A DNA stretch of 47,383 bases from Micavibrio sp. (GTDB lineage: Bacteria > Patescibacteriota > Minisyncoccia > Moranbacterales > GCA-2747515): assembly GCA_020718085.1 (NCBI GenBank), contig DYDB01000001.1:1-47383 (forward strand), given 5' to 3'. This document shows, piece by piece, positions 19,688 through 28,041 of the stretch. Both the position numbers and the translations under genes were made by a program. The notes below the pieces were generated by a model. That model was not told the origin of the DNA. It saw nothing but the letters and a program-made list of their open reading frames with translations, and did no database searches. Position 1 is the stretch's first letter. Each line of letters opens with the position of its first letter.

Positions 19688-19763
19688 GTATAAGGGCGAT
19701 TAGCTCAGGTGGTTAGAGCGCGCTCGCCGCGGCGAGTAATGACGAGGCTTCCTCGTCACGCGG
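19688..19763 (+). pseudogene. Truncated 5' copy of tRNA-Ile with palindromic insert at the anticodon arm
   Basis: GTATAAGGGCGATTAGCTCAGGTGGTTAGAGCGCG is identical to 19783-19817; followed by CTCGCCGCGGCGAG, then TAATGACGAGG; no T-arm or acceptor 3' half. Confidence 0.85.
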
Positions 19764-19788
19764 AAAAATTAAAAATAGTGAAGTATAA

Positions 19789-19862
19789 GGGCGATTAGCT
19801 CAGGTGGTTAGAGCGCGTCACTGATAATGACGAGGTCCGAGGTTCAAGTCCTCGATCGCCCA
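19789..19862 (+). tRNA. tRNA-Ile (GAT)
   Basis: Complete cloverleaf: GGGCGAT/ATCGCCC acceptor, CGTCA-CTGATAA-TGACG anticodon arm. Confidence 0.96.
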
Positions 19863-19866
19863 CAAT

Positions 19867-20118
19867 ATGTACACAACATATGTCTTGGAAAATATGCAAA
19901 AACGCATATACATTGGACACACAAAAGATCTTAACGATAGACTTCAGATGCATAATGATGTATCTGAAGAGAAGATGCGTTTCCATAAAACAACATATAA
20001 AAAAGGTCCATGGCAGGTGATCTATGAAAAAGCATTTTCAACTCGATCAGAAGCACGTGCACATGAACAATTTCTAAAATCAGGAAGAGGAAGAATGACA
20101 CTGTCATCTTACCGATAG
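19867..20118 (+). CDS. Small GIY-YIG nuclease-domain protein
   Basis: MYTTYVLENMQKRIYIGHTKDLNDRLQMHN...GPWQVIYEKAFSTRSEARAHEQFLKSGRGR: single-domain GIY-YIG. Confidence 0.92.
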   Translation: MYTTYVLENMQKRIYIGHTKDLNDRLQMHNDVSEEKMRFHKTTYKKGPWQVIYEKAFSTRSEARAHEQFLKSGRGRMTLSSYR

Positions 20119-20123
20119 GCAGG

Positions 20124-20186
20124 GAGCGCGCCCATCTGAGGCGGGTAATGACGAGGTCCAAGGTTCAAGTCCTCGATCGCCCACAA
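20124..20186 (+). pseudogene. Truncated 3' copy of tRNA-Ile
   Basis: 20146-20186 matches 19825-19865 with one mismatch (TAATGACGAGGTCCAAGGTTCAAGTCCTCGATCGCCCACAA); preceded by GAGCGCG plus an unrelated 15-nt insert. Confidence 0.88.
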
Positions 20187-20218
20187 AAACATCCCTAGAA
20201 ATAGGGGTGTTTCTTTTT
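20185..20218 (+). terminator. Rho-independent terminator after tRNA-Ile module
   Basis: AAACATCCCTA-GAAA-TAGGGGTGTTT followed by CTTTTT. Confidence 0.8.
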
Positions 20219-20235
20219 AAAGGGGTATATCACTT

Positions 20236-21699
20236 TTAGAAAATGAGACTTTCTTTCTCGGGAAATTCAATAGAACGTAAGCCGCGTTTAATGTTATCGT
20301 AGGAGTCGATAAAATACAGTCGATCCATTTTGTGTTTATTGATCAATTTGGTATTTTTTTCTGTTAGTGAAATGATGGTGTCGGTGATGCGATTGCTGCG
20401 ATAGTCCAATTCTGTGATCTTAATATCGTTGTTTATGGTAAAAATAACGTGCTCATAATCCTTTGCAAAATGTACATTATCTATTAATTGTGAAAAACGC
20501 ACAATTGAATGAACCTCATCTTCTTGTCGTATAGGCTGCGCTTCCCAATCACGTGCAAAATAGATGAATATTTCAAAGGGGGAATAAAACAATATCTTTT
20601 TCCCGTCGTCGGAAAAATGTGCACCAATAATGCCTGTTCCAACTTTTTTGTTGTAAATATTACGGTCACCTTTATTGTAGATGTGTAGTGTTTGAGTAGT
20701 GTCATTGAGGATTGCTATGCGATGTGTGTCATAGGCATCAAGACGCACGCTTTTCGTTTCTTGTGGAAGATCAAAGGTGATCAATTCCTCCAATTGTGAT
20801 CCTCGAACATCATGATCATGAAGAAGAACGTGTTCTTTGTTTAAAACATAAATTCCATCATCAGTAAAATCATATGCGAGTACGTTTTCTGAGACTTGTT
20901 CTGTGGTGATTGTCATATCATCAGTAATTTTTCCACGAAATAATTTTTCTTGAGCTAGGAAAAAAAATGCATCACGTTCCTTTGGGTCCCAACGTACGGA
21001 AGACAGCTGTCCAAGTGAAATTTTTTCAGAAAGAAGAAAAGAATCGTTGGTTTTTGTATAAGCAATTGCATAATCCTTTGATGATGAATCGTCAATGTTT
21101 TCAAGCGGAATGATTAATTCTCGACTGGAGGGGGACCATTCAATATTTTCATTTTTGTTTTGTGTAAGATCTTTTTGCATAAAGAGAAATGTGTTGGTAA
21201 TGCTGTCTTTTTTTGTATCAAATACATGGACTGTCTGCACCTTGCCGATTTGTTTAGAACATGCAAAAAGATTTTCTTCTGGAGCTGGAAAGAACTGGTC
21301 AATATCCGTTATGGCATAGTTTGACGTTTCATAATTGTTGCGCAACAAGAGCACATTCCAAAATTCTGTAGAAAGACCACTGTGTACGGGAACTGATTTT
21401 TCCCACGTTCTATAGCCATCTGCTGAAATAGCAAGAGTGTGCTGTTTTGCGCGGATCCCATGAATCTCATAAGAGTCATTGATCACGTTAATTAATTTTG
21501 ATTGGGGTATGTGTCCATCAATGTTTACTCCGATAGTTTTGGGATTTGACTTGATGGTGATCGATCCAGTGTGGATAAAGATCTTCTGCGCAAAATCGTG
21601 ACGATAACCAAAAACAAAAAATAATATTACAGCAGTTGTAATAAAATAGGAGATAGTTAGTGTCCAAAAGAATATGCGTCTGGGAATGGGGGTTTTCAT
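20236..21699 (-). CDS. PEGA domain-containing membrane-anchored protein
   Basis: N-terminal TM; SNPKTIGVNIDGHIPQSKLINVINDSYEIHGIRAKQHTLAISADGYRTWEKSV is PEGA-like. ORF track starts at 21762; MKTPIPRR start preferred. Confidence 0.8.
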   Translation of the reverse strand: MKTPIPRRIFFWTLTISYFITTAVILFFVFGYRHDFAQKIFIHTGSITIKSNPKTIGVNIDGHIPQSKLINVINDSYEIHGIRAKQHTLAISADGYRTWEKSVPVHSGLSTEFWNVLLLRNNYETSNYAITDIDQFFPAPEENLFACSKQIGKVQTVHVFDTKKDSITNTFLFMQKDLTQNKNENIEWSPSSRELIIPLENIDDSSSKDYAIAYTKTNDSFLLSEKISLGQLSSVRWDPKERDAFFFLAQEKLFRGKITDDMTITTEQVSENVLAYDFTDDGIYVLNKEHVLLHDHDVRGSQLEELITFDLPQETKSVRLDAYDTHRIAILNDTTQTLHIYNKGDRNIYNKKVGTGIIGAHFSDDGKKILFYSPFEIFIYFARDWEAQPIRQEDEVHSIVRFSQLIDNVHFAKDYEHVIFTINNDIKITELDYRSNRITDTIISLTEKNTKLINKHKMDRLYFIDSYDNIKRGLRSIEFPEKESLIF

Positions 21700-21805
21700 A
21701 GGTATATGTAAAAATTTATTGTGAATTGATAGTATAATACATATTATACTACAAATCAACACTTATGTAGTGTATAATGATATTGTTTTTAATAAAATAA
21801 AAGGT

Positions 21806-22261
21806 ATGGATTTTTTTTCAACAAATGCGTGGATCATTTTAGGTGTTATTGCTGCAACAGGCATTGTACTCGCACCAATTGTGCAGGTTGTGTGGATATT
21901 GCGATTTTTGATGGCAAGCTATGTCGCATTATGTCTCGTGCTTTTGATGCCGGAAAATATGATGTTCAATGCATATGCAAGTAGCATATTTTTTGGATGT
22001 TATTTGATCATTTTTACTTTGGTGGAAAAAGGGCGTTTTTTTGATGTGACGGAATGGATGGCAGGAAGATTCAGTTTTCAGATCTTTGGATTGGGTCTTT
22101 TGACAACATTCTTTCTTTCGGCAATCGTGTGCAATCTTTTGAATTTTTCGTACATGGAATCTTTTATGGCAAAAGAAATATATGATATTTTTATAGAATA
22201 CATTTTTTATTTTGCTATAGCACCGCTTCTTTTTGCCATTCTTTTTGCAAAGCGACTATAA
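21806..22261 (+). CDS. Hypothetical multi-pass membrane protein
   Basis: About four hydrophobic segments; no recognised family. Confidence 0.6.
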   Translation: MDFFSTNAWIILGVIAATGIVLAPIVQVVWILRFLMASYVALCLVLLMPENMMFNAYASSIFFGCYLIIFTLVEKGRFFDVTEWMAGRFSFQIFGLGLLTTFFLSAIVCNLLNFSYMESFMAKEIYDIFIEYIFYFAIAPLLFAILFAKRL

Positions 22262-22289
22262 AAAAAGCCGTCAAAAATGAATGTGACGG
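22259..22289 (-). terminator. Terminator for tRNA-Lys (minus strand)
   Basis: Minus strand reads CCGTCA-CATTCATTTT-TGACGG-CTTTTTTT. Confidence 0.75.
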
Positions 22290-22304
22290 ATCTCTTTGTT
22301 CTTG

Positions 22305-22377
22305 TGGGCGCAGAGGGATTCGAACCCCCGACCATCTCCTTAAAAGGGAGTTGCTCTACCGACTGAGCTATGCGCCC
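22305..22377 (-). tRNA. tRNA-Lys (TTT)
   Basis: Reverse complement GGGCGCATAGCTCAGTCGGTAGAGCAACTCCCTTTTAAGGAGATGGTCGGGGGTTCGAATCCCTCTGCGCCCA; loop CTTTTAA. Confidence 0.93.
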
Positions 22378-22401
22378 GCAAATATATAAATAACAGTGTT
22401 G

Positions 22402-22430
22402 ATTATACAAAAGAATAAACAGGGTGTCAA
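22402..22430 (-). promoter_or_regulatory. Consensus sigma70-type promoter for tRNA-Lys
   Basis: Minus strand TTGACA - 17 nt - TATAAT, perfect hexamers. Confidence 0.85.
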
Positions 22431-22468
22431 CAGTGGTTTTTTTGCATGGAGTATTGTATGATATATTT

Positions 22469-23518
22469 ATGAAATATTTAATAATAGTGAGTTTGGTTTT
22501 TGCCGTAGTTGGGGCATCTGGATGTACGTCGCTTGGAGGCATGAAGAATGCAACGGGGGGCATTATGAGAAGTGAGGATACTGGGCGCACATTTGAACTA
22601 CGTGGCACAATTGATGAAAAACATTCACTTGCACAAATGAATGTGCTATCCATAGCCATTGATCCTGTAAATAGTAGTACGGTTTATGTTGGTACGGATC
22701 GAAATGGTGTGTATGTAAGTACAGACGCATCTTTATCATGGAAGCAAATTGATGTAAAATTGAGCAATATTCACAATATCATTATTGATCCCTCTCATTC
22801 GCAGACACTCTATGTGAGCGGCATATACAATGGTCGTGGAAGTGTGATTCGTAGTGATGATGGTGGCGTTAACTGGCGTCGTGTGTACGTCGAACCGGAA
22901 AATGGCACAAATATCACTTCTATGGCAGTTTCCCAATACGGTAGCGGTGCTGTATATATTGGTACGAGCGGTGGAACTATTGCGCGTACAACAAATGGTG
23001 GGGAAAGTTGGGAAAACTTGTATCATGCAGACAATAGTGTCGAAGAAATTTTGATTGATGCAGGAAATAGCAGCACATTATACGCTTTGATCAGTGGCAT
23101 GGATATTGTGCGTACGCAGGATAATGGCGCAACATTTGATAGTGTGCGTAAATTAACGCGAGAACGTAGCGTGCAATTGCTTTATGAAGGCAAGTTGTTC
23201 TCTATGACAATTAGCCCTACAGCATCTGGCACAATTTTTGTCGGTACGGATAAGGGGATATTTCGATCTACAGATTATGGACAGTCATGGACAAGTATGG
23301 ATGTCATCGCAAGTACAATCGGCATACCAATTCATGCAATTACAATTAGCCCACATAATGCCGATCAAATTATGTATGCCGCAGCCAAGGCGGTGTATAC
23401 GAGTGTGCCAAATGGTTGGGTAATCACTGATACGGCGAGTGATCGCATTGTGGATGTAATCAAATATGATCCAATCAATTCACAGGTTGTGTATATTGGT
23501 CTCAAACAAGTTAAATAA
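22469..23518 (+). CDS. Lipoprotein with BNR/sortilin/Ycf48-like beta-propeller repeats
   Basis: Lipobox VVGASGC; repeats like VLSIAIDPVNSSTVYVGTDRNGVYVSTDASLSWKQI and GAVYIGTSGGTIARTTNGGESWENL. Confidence 0.87.
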   Translation: MKYLIIVSLVFAVVGASGCTSLGGMKNATGGIMRSEDTGRTFELRGTIDEKHSLAQMNVLSIAIDPVNSSTVYVGTDRNGVYVSTDASLSWKQIDVKLSNIHNIIIDPSHSQTLYVSGIYNGRGSVIRSDDGGVNWRRVYVEPENGTNITSMAVSQYGSGAVYIGTSGGTIARTTNGGESWENLYHADNSVEEILIDAGNSSTLYALISGMDIVRTQDNGATFDSVRKLTRERSVQLLYEGKLFSMTISPTASGTIFVGTDKGIFRSTDYGQSWTSMDVIASTIGIPIHAITISPHNADQIMYAAAKAVYTSVPNGWVITDTASDRIVDVIKYDPINSQVVYIGLKQVK

Positions 23519-23537
23519 CAAATTAGAATAAAATTTT

Positions 23538-24095
23538 ATGTATAAAGAAATAATTACGTTGCATAAGGTTGCACTGGAGGGCGCTATTGAACATTTTGAG
23601 AATGAATGTGCAAAAATTCGTACAGGAAGAGCAAATCCGGGCATTGTAGAAAATATTATGGTGGAGTGCTACGGCGTTCCAACACCAATCAAACAAATTG
23701 CAAATATTTCCGTGCCAGAAGCGAGGCAATTGTTGATTCAACCATGGGATCGATCGAGTTTGCAAGCGATGGAAAAGGCAATTACCGTCGCAAATGTCGG
23801 TGCCAATATTTCAAATGATGGCATTGCAACGCGGCTGATCTTTCCTCCGATGACTGAAGAAAATCGAAAGAGCCTTGTAAAAGTTTTAAATCAAAAAGCA
23901 GAAGAGGCTCGCGTGGGCATACGCACAATTCGCGAGGATATGTGGAAAGAAATTCAGAGACTGGAAAAATCTGGTGATATTACAGAAGATGAGAAATTTG
24001 CCGGTAAGGATGAGTTGCAGGAAGTTATTGATTCTTATAATAAAATTGTGGAGGAGATGCGCAAAAAGAAAGAACAGGAAGTTATGACCATTTAA
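23538..24095 (+). CDS. frr: Ribosome recycling factor
   Basis: FENECAKIRTGRANPGIVENIMVECYGVPTPIKQIANISVPEARQLLIQPWD. Confidence 0.97.
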   Translation: MYKEIITLHKVALEGAIEHFENECAKIRTGRANPGIVENIMVECYGVPTPIKQIANISVPEARQLLIQPWDRSSLQAMEKAITVANVGANISNDGIATRLIFPPMTEENRKSLVKVLNQKAEEARVGIRTIREDMWKEIQRLEKSGDITEDEKFAGKDELQEVIDSYNKIVEEMRKKKEQEVMTI

Positions 24096-24117
24096 TTTTA
24101 GACAAAATATATACATT

Positions 24118-25467
24118 ATGTTTTCTACAATCATTATCTTTGGGCTTATTTTGGGCGTGTTGATCTTTGTGCATGAACTGGGGCACTTTATGACCGCAAG
24201 GCGTAATGGTGTGACAGCACATGAGTTTGGATTTGGTTTTCCACCACGTGTCGTTGGTTTTGTAAAAGATCGAAACGGCAAGAAAAAGATCATTTTTGGC
24301 AATCAAGAATATTTTGGCTCTCGTACGCTGTATTCCATCAACCTCATTCCGTTGGGGGGTTTTGTGCGAATTAAAGGTGAAAACGCAGTGAGTGAGAAAG
24401 ACATAAAGGATTTCGATAAATTATCGGATGCTGATAAGGAATATGTACGCATGGCAAAAGAGCCTGATAGCTTTTCTGTACAACCAATATGGACGCGATT
24501 CAAAATTCTTGTTGCGGGTGTTGCGATGAATTTTGTTCTTGCATGGGCATTGATCAGTATCGTACTTATGATAGGTGCTCCGGAACCGTTGGATGATAGT
24601 GTGGGCGATTTTGCACTTTTTGGTTTGGAAAGTGTTTTTGTGCGACATAATGAAGAATCCTATGATCTGTCGCATATCAAAGATGGATATGTCGTTCAAA
24701 AAACAGGGGGCAAAAGTGTACTTTTTGGTCATATAGTTTTTGATACAAAAGAAAAAACAAAAAAGATCACAACTCTCTCCATGCCAACGGTGATGATCGA
24801 ATCCGTGCAGGAAAATTCTGTTGCAAAGCAGGCGGATATGCAGATCGGGGATAAGATCATTTCATTTTGTAAAAAAGAGGAATGCAATATCATTTCTGAC
24901 AGTTCTGACTTCCAAAAATTTGTGGGTGCAAACACTGATCAGGAGGTTACCATCCATGTATTGCGCGGAAAAGAAAATATTGCATTTACAATGATGCCAA
25001 AAGATCATGAAGGAAGAGGTATGATCGGTGTGAGTCTGGCAGATATCACGATTGTTCGATACGTGTGGTACGAAGCTTTATGGGAAAGTTTTATGCGTGT
25101 GATCAGTTTAACAGTCATGATCTTTGCCGCATTCGGTGCGTTATTGCTTTCTGTCTTTACTGGGGGCGGTGTAAGTGCGGAAATTGCTGGTCCTGTTGGT
25201 ATAGCAATGATGACACAACAAATGCGTGATCTGGGCTTCGTATATCTCTTGCAATTTGCTGCTATTTTGAGTGTAAATCTCGGCATTATCAATATTTTGC
25301 CGATTCCTGCACTTGATGGTGGAAGAATTTTATTTCTACTCATCGAAAAGATCAAAGGTAGCCCAATAAATCAACGTATTGAGGGTTTTGTGCACTCCGC
25401 GTTTTTTATCGCGCTACTTGGGTTGATGTTGCTTATTACTATTCGAGATGTAGTACAGATTTTTTGA
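24118..25467 (+). CDS. rseP: RIP metalloprotease RseP (M50, PDZ)
   Basis: FVHELGHFMTARRNGVTAHEFGFGFPPR, IPLGGFVRIKGE, PDZ region, NILPIPALDGGRILFLLIE. Confidence 0.95.
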   Translation: MFSTIIIFGLILGVLIFVHELGHFMTARRNGVTAHEFGFGFPPRVVGFVKDRNGKKKIIFGNQEYFGSRTLYSINLIPLGGFVRIKGENAVSEKDIKDFDKLSDADKEYVRMAKEPDSFSVQPIWTRFKILVAGVAMNFVLAWALISIVLMIGAPEPLDDSVGDFALFGLESVFVRHNEESYDLSHIKDGYVVQKTGGKSVLFGHIVFDTKEKTKKITTLSMPTVMIESVQENSVAKQADMQIGDKIISFCKKEECNIISDSSDFQKFVGANTDQEVTIHVLRGKENIAFTMMPKDHEGRGMIGVSLADITIVRYVWYEALWESFMRVISLTVMIFAAFGALLLSVFTGGGVSAEIAGPVGIAMMTQQMRDLGFVYLLQFAAILSVNLGIINILPIPALDGGRILFLLIEKIKGSPINQRIEGFVHSAFFIALLGLMLLITIRDVVQIF

Positions 25468-25477
25468 AAAATATAAT

Positions 25478-25508
25478 AAAAAACACGTGCCACTACGTGT
25501 TTTTTATT
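25478..25508 (+). terminator. Rho-independent terminator
   Basis: AAAAACACGT-GCCACT-ACGTGTTTTTT. Confidence 0.8.
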
Positions 25509-25568
25509 TATGACATGAGCATTGAAAAATAAAAAGAATATAAAAAACAGGAAAATATTTGATATTTA

Positions 25569-25597
25569 TTGACAGTTTTAAAAAGTTGCTATATCAT
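25569..25597 (+). promoter_or_regulatory. Putative promoter of the ATP synthase operon
   Basis: TTGACA - 17 nt - TATCAT, ending 5 nt before the ATG at 25603. Confidence 0.7.
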
Positions 25598-25602
25598 TAA
25601 AT

Positions 25603-25830
25603 ATGTTAAAAATCAGAAAAAATGACACTGCTAAAGATGGAACGTTTGCTGCTCTTTCGTTGGTTTTTGAAATAGGATACGTAATAGCCATTCCAGCCGT
25701 TGCGTTTTCTTTTGGAGGAAGATTTTTAGATCTTCACTTTGGCACGTCACCGCTGTTTCTTTTACTTGGAATTTTTATATCACTGGGCGTGTCATCATAT
25801 TTTGTATGGGGAAAGGTCAGAAAATTGTAA
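25603..25830 (+). CDS. AtpZ/AtpI-family protein (putative F0F1 ATP synthase assembly subunit)
   Basis: Two TM helices with GGRFLDLHFGTSPLFLLLGIFISLGVSSY; located directly upstream of atpB. Confidence 0.82.
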   Translation: MLKIRKNDTAKDGTFAALSLVFEIGYVIAIPAVAFSFGGRFLDLHFGTSPLFLLLGIFISLGVSSYFVWGKVRKL

Positions 25831-25887
25831 GTGAAATAAAAATAAAGTAGAAGTTTTATATGTAATTGGATATAAAAGCATAGTACT

Positions 25888-26643
25888 ATGGAAATAGAAA
25901 TTTCATTAGTTCCAGAGATCATCACGGAAATTGCCGGATTTCCAATTACAAACACTTTTTTTATGACCGTGATCGTGAGCATGTTGATCATTGTGGGGTC
26001 ATATATTTTAAGTCGTCGCATTTCAACTGTGCCGCGAGGCTTTCAAAATATTGTTGAGATCATTTTGGAAAGTTTATTGGGTCTTGTGGATAGTGTGACA
26101 GGAAATCGTGCACAAAGTAAGAAGTTTTTTCCGATTGTTGCCACGATTTTTATTTTTGTCATTCTCTCTAATTGGGTTGGACTTCTGCCTGGTATGGGAA
26201 CTGTTGGCGTTGAACAAGTGCATCATGGAGAAAATGTGCTTGTGTCTTTTGTGCGTAGTCCGAGCGCTGACTTGAATTTGACGATCGCACTCGCTTTGGT
26301 TTCTGTGATTGCTGCACAATATTTTGGTATACGTGCTGTGGGTTTCAAAGGTTACCTGGGAAAATTTTTTGTGAGTCCGTTTAAAAAGCCATATGGGATA
26401 GGTACATTTGTAGGTGTTTTGGAGATCATTTCGGAATTTGCAAAGGTTGTGTCATTCTCGTTTCGTCTTTTTGGCAACGTTTTTGCGGGAGAGGTTTTGC
26501 TTATTGTAATGCTTTCTTTAGTACATTATATAGTGCCAGTGCCATTTTTATTGCTGGAAGTTTTTGTGGGATTTATTCAGGCATTGGTTTTTTCTATGTT
26601 AGCTTTGGTTTTTTTCAAAATGGCGACAGAAGCACATCATTAA
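25888..26643 (+). CDS. atpB: F0F1 ATP synthase subunit a
   Basis: NWVGLLPGMG, SFRLFGNVFAGEVLL, FVGFIQALVFSMLALVFFKMA. Confidence 0.95.
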   Translation: MEIEISLVPEIITEIAGFPITNTFFMTVIVSMLIIVGSYILSRRISTVPRGFQNIVEIILESLLGLVDSVTGNRAQSKKFFPIVATIFIFVILSNWVGLLPGMGTVGVEQVHHGENVLVSFVRSPSADLNLTIALALVSVIAAQYFGIRAVGFKGYLGKFFVSPFKKPYGIGTFVGVLEIISEFAKVVSFSFRLFGNVFAGEVLLIVMLSLVHYIVPVPFLLLEVFVGFIQALVFSMLALVFFKMATEAHH

Positions 26644-26728
26644 AATTTTTTAATTAGTTGAGTAGTTGTTTAATTGGACTATACAAGTAATGAGTTCAAA
26701 TAAATAACTTAGTAACTAAGTAAAGTGA

Positions 26729-27004
<276 letters not shown>

Positions 27005-27093
27005 AAAGTGTCAAGTGTGTACATACAATAAGTAACGTGATCAAACATTGTTTCTTATTGTATTATATTCATTTGATTAAAAAATTAAATTAT

Positions 27094-27588
27094 ATGGGAG
27101 AATTAGCATTAAGTTTGGGTATTAACGGTAAATTATTCATTGCACAACTCATCAATTTTGCAATTGTGCTGTTTGTTTTATATCGTTTTGCATATAAGCC
27201 GGTTTTGCGTATGCTGGAGGACCGTACGCAGAGAATTGAAAAGGGCATTGCAGATGCTGAAGCGTCACAAAAGAAATTGACAGAAATGACAGAAAAAGAA
27301 AAAGATGTTTTAAGTGAAGCAAAAAAGCAAGCAAAACAAATTATTATGGCTGCTGAAGATCAGGCGTTAAAAAATCGTGATGAGATCATTGCCAATGCAA
27401 AGGAAGAATCAACACGACTGTTGCAACAAGCACAAAAAAATATGGAAGATCAAAAAATGCAGATGATCAATGAAGTTAAAAAAGATCTTGGCACGATCGT
27501 TCTCATGGCTGTAGAAAAAGTGATTGGAGAAAAAGTTGATCATGTTAAAGATGCAAAGATGATCAATGACGCAATAAATGAAAATTAG
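27094..27588 (+). CDS. atpF: F0F1 ATP synthase subunit b
   Basis: One TM plus long coiled coil: FAIVLFVLYRFAYKPVLRMLEDRTQRIEKGIADAEASQKKL. ORF track start 27037. Confidence 0.93.
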   Translation: MGELALSLGINGKLFIAQLINFAIVLFVLYRFAYKPVLRMLEDRTQRIEKGIADAEASQKKLTEMTEKEKDVLSEAKKQAKQIIMAAEDQALKNRDEIIANAKEESTRLLQQAQKNMEDQKMQMINEVKKDLGTIVLMAVEKVIGEKVDHVKDAKMINDAINEN

Positions 27589-27594
27589 TGACAT

Positions 27595-27993
27595 ATGAAA
27601 ATATCACCAAAACAATATGCACGCACACTGTTCGAGATCACTAAGGATCAAGATCAAAAACAGATCACAATGATCATCGAGAAATTTGTGAATGAGCTAC
27701 GAAAAAACGGACATATAAAACTCGGTGCCCAAATAATTCGAGCTTTTGAGAAGGTATACAATGAAAAAAATGACATTGTACAGGCAAGGGTCATAACTGC
27801 GTCAAAGTTAGTGGAGTCTCAGAGGGAATCGGTTGCGGAAAAGATCGTGGAGATGTATGGTGCAAAAAAAGCGGAAGTCACATATAGTGAGAATAAAAAA
27901 ATCAAGGGAGGCATCATTATTCGTGTCGGTGATGAAGTTATTGATGCAAGTGTGCAGAAGCGCTTGAGATCATTGGCGCAACAGCTAACATAA
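27595..27993 (+). CDS. atpH: F0F1 ATP synthase subunit delta (short)
   Basis: Position between atpF and atpA; C-terminal NKKIKGGIIIRVGDEVIDASVQKRLRSLAQQL. Confidence 0.88.
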   Translation: MKISPKQYARTLFEITKDQDQKQITMIIEKFVNELRKNGHIKLGAQIIRAFEKVYNEKNDIVQARVITASKLVESQRESVAEKIVEMYGAKKAEVTYSENKKIKGGIIIRVGDEVIDASVQKRLRSLAQQLT

Positions 27994-28041
27994 AACTTAT
28001 TATAATAATTTTGAATTAACAATTTTATAATCCATATTTAT

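Noticed and set aside
19688-19763. First tRNA-Ile-like copy as a functional tRNA
   Set aside because: It lacks T-arm and 3' acceptor strand and has an insert at the anticodon; not foldable into a cloverleaf alone.
27794-28022. Unusually short atpH as a pseudogene
   Set aside because: Frame is intact, spacing in the operon is normal and the C-terminal delta motif is present.
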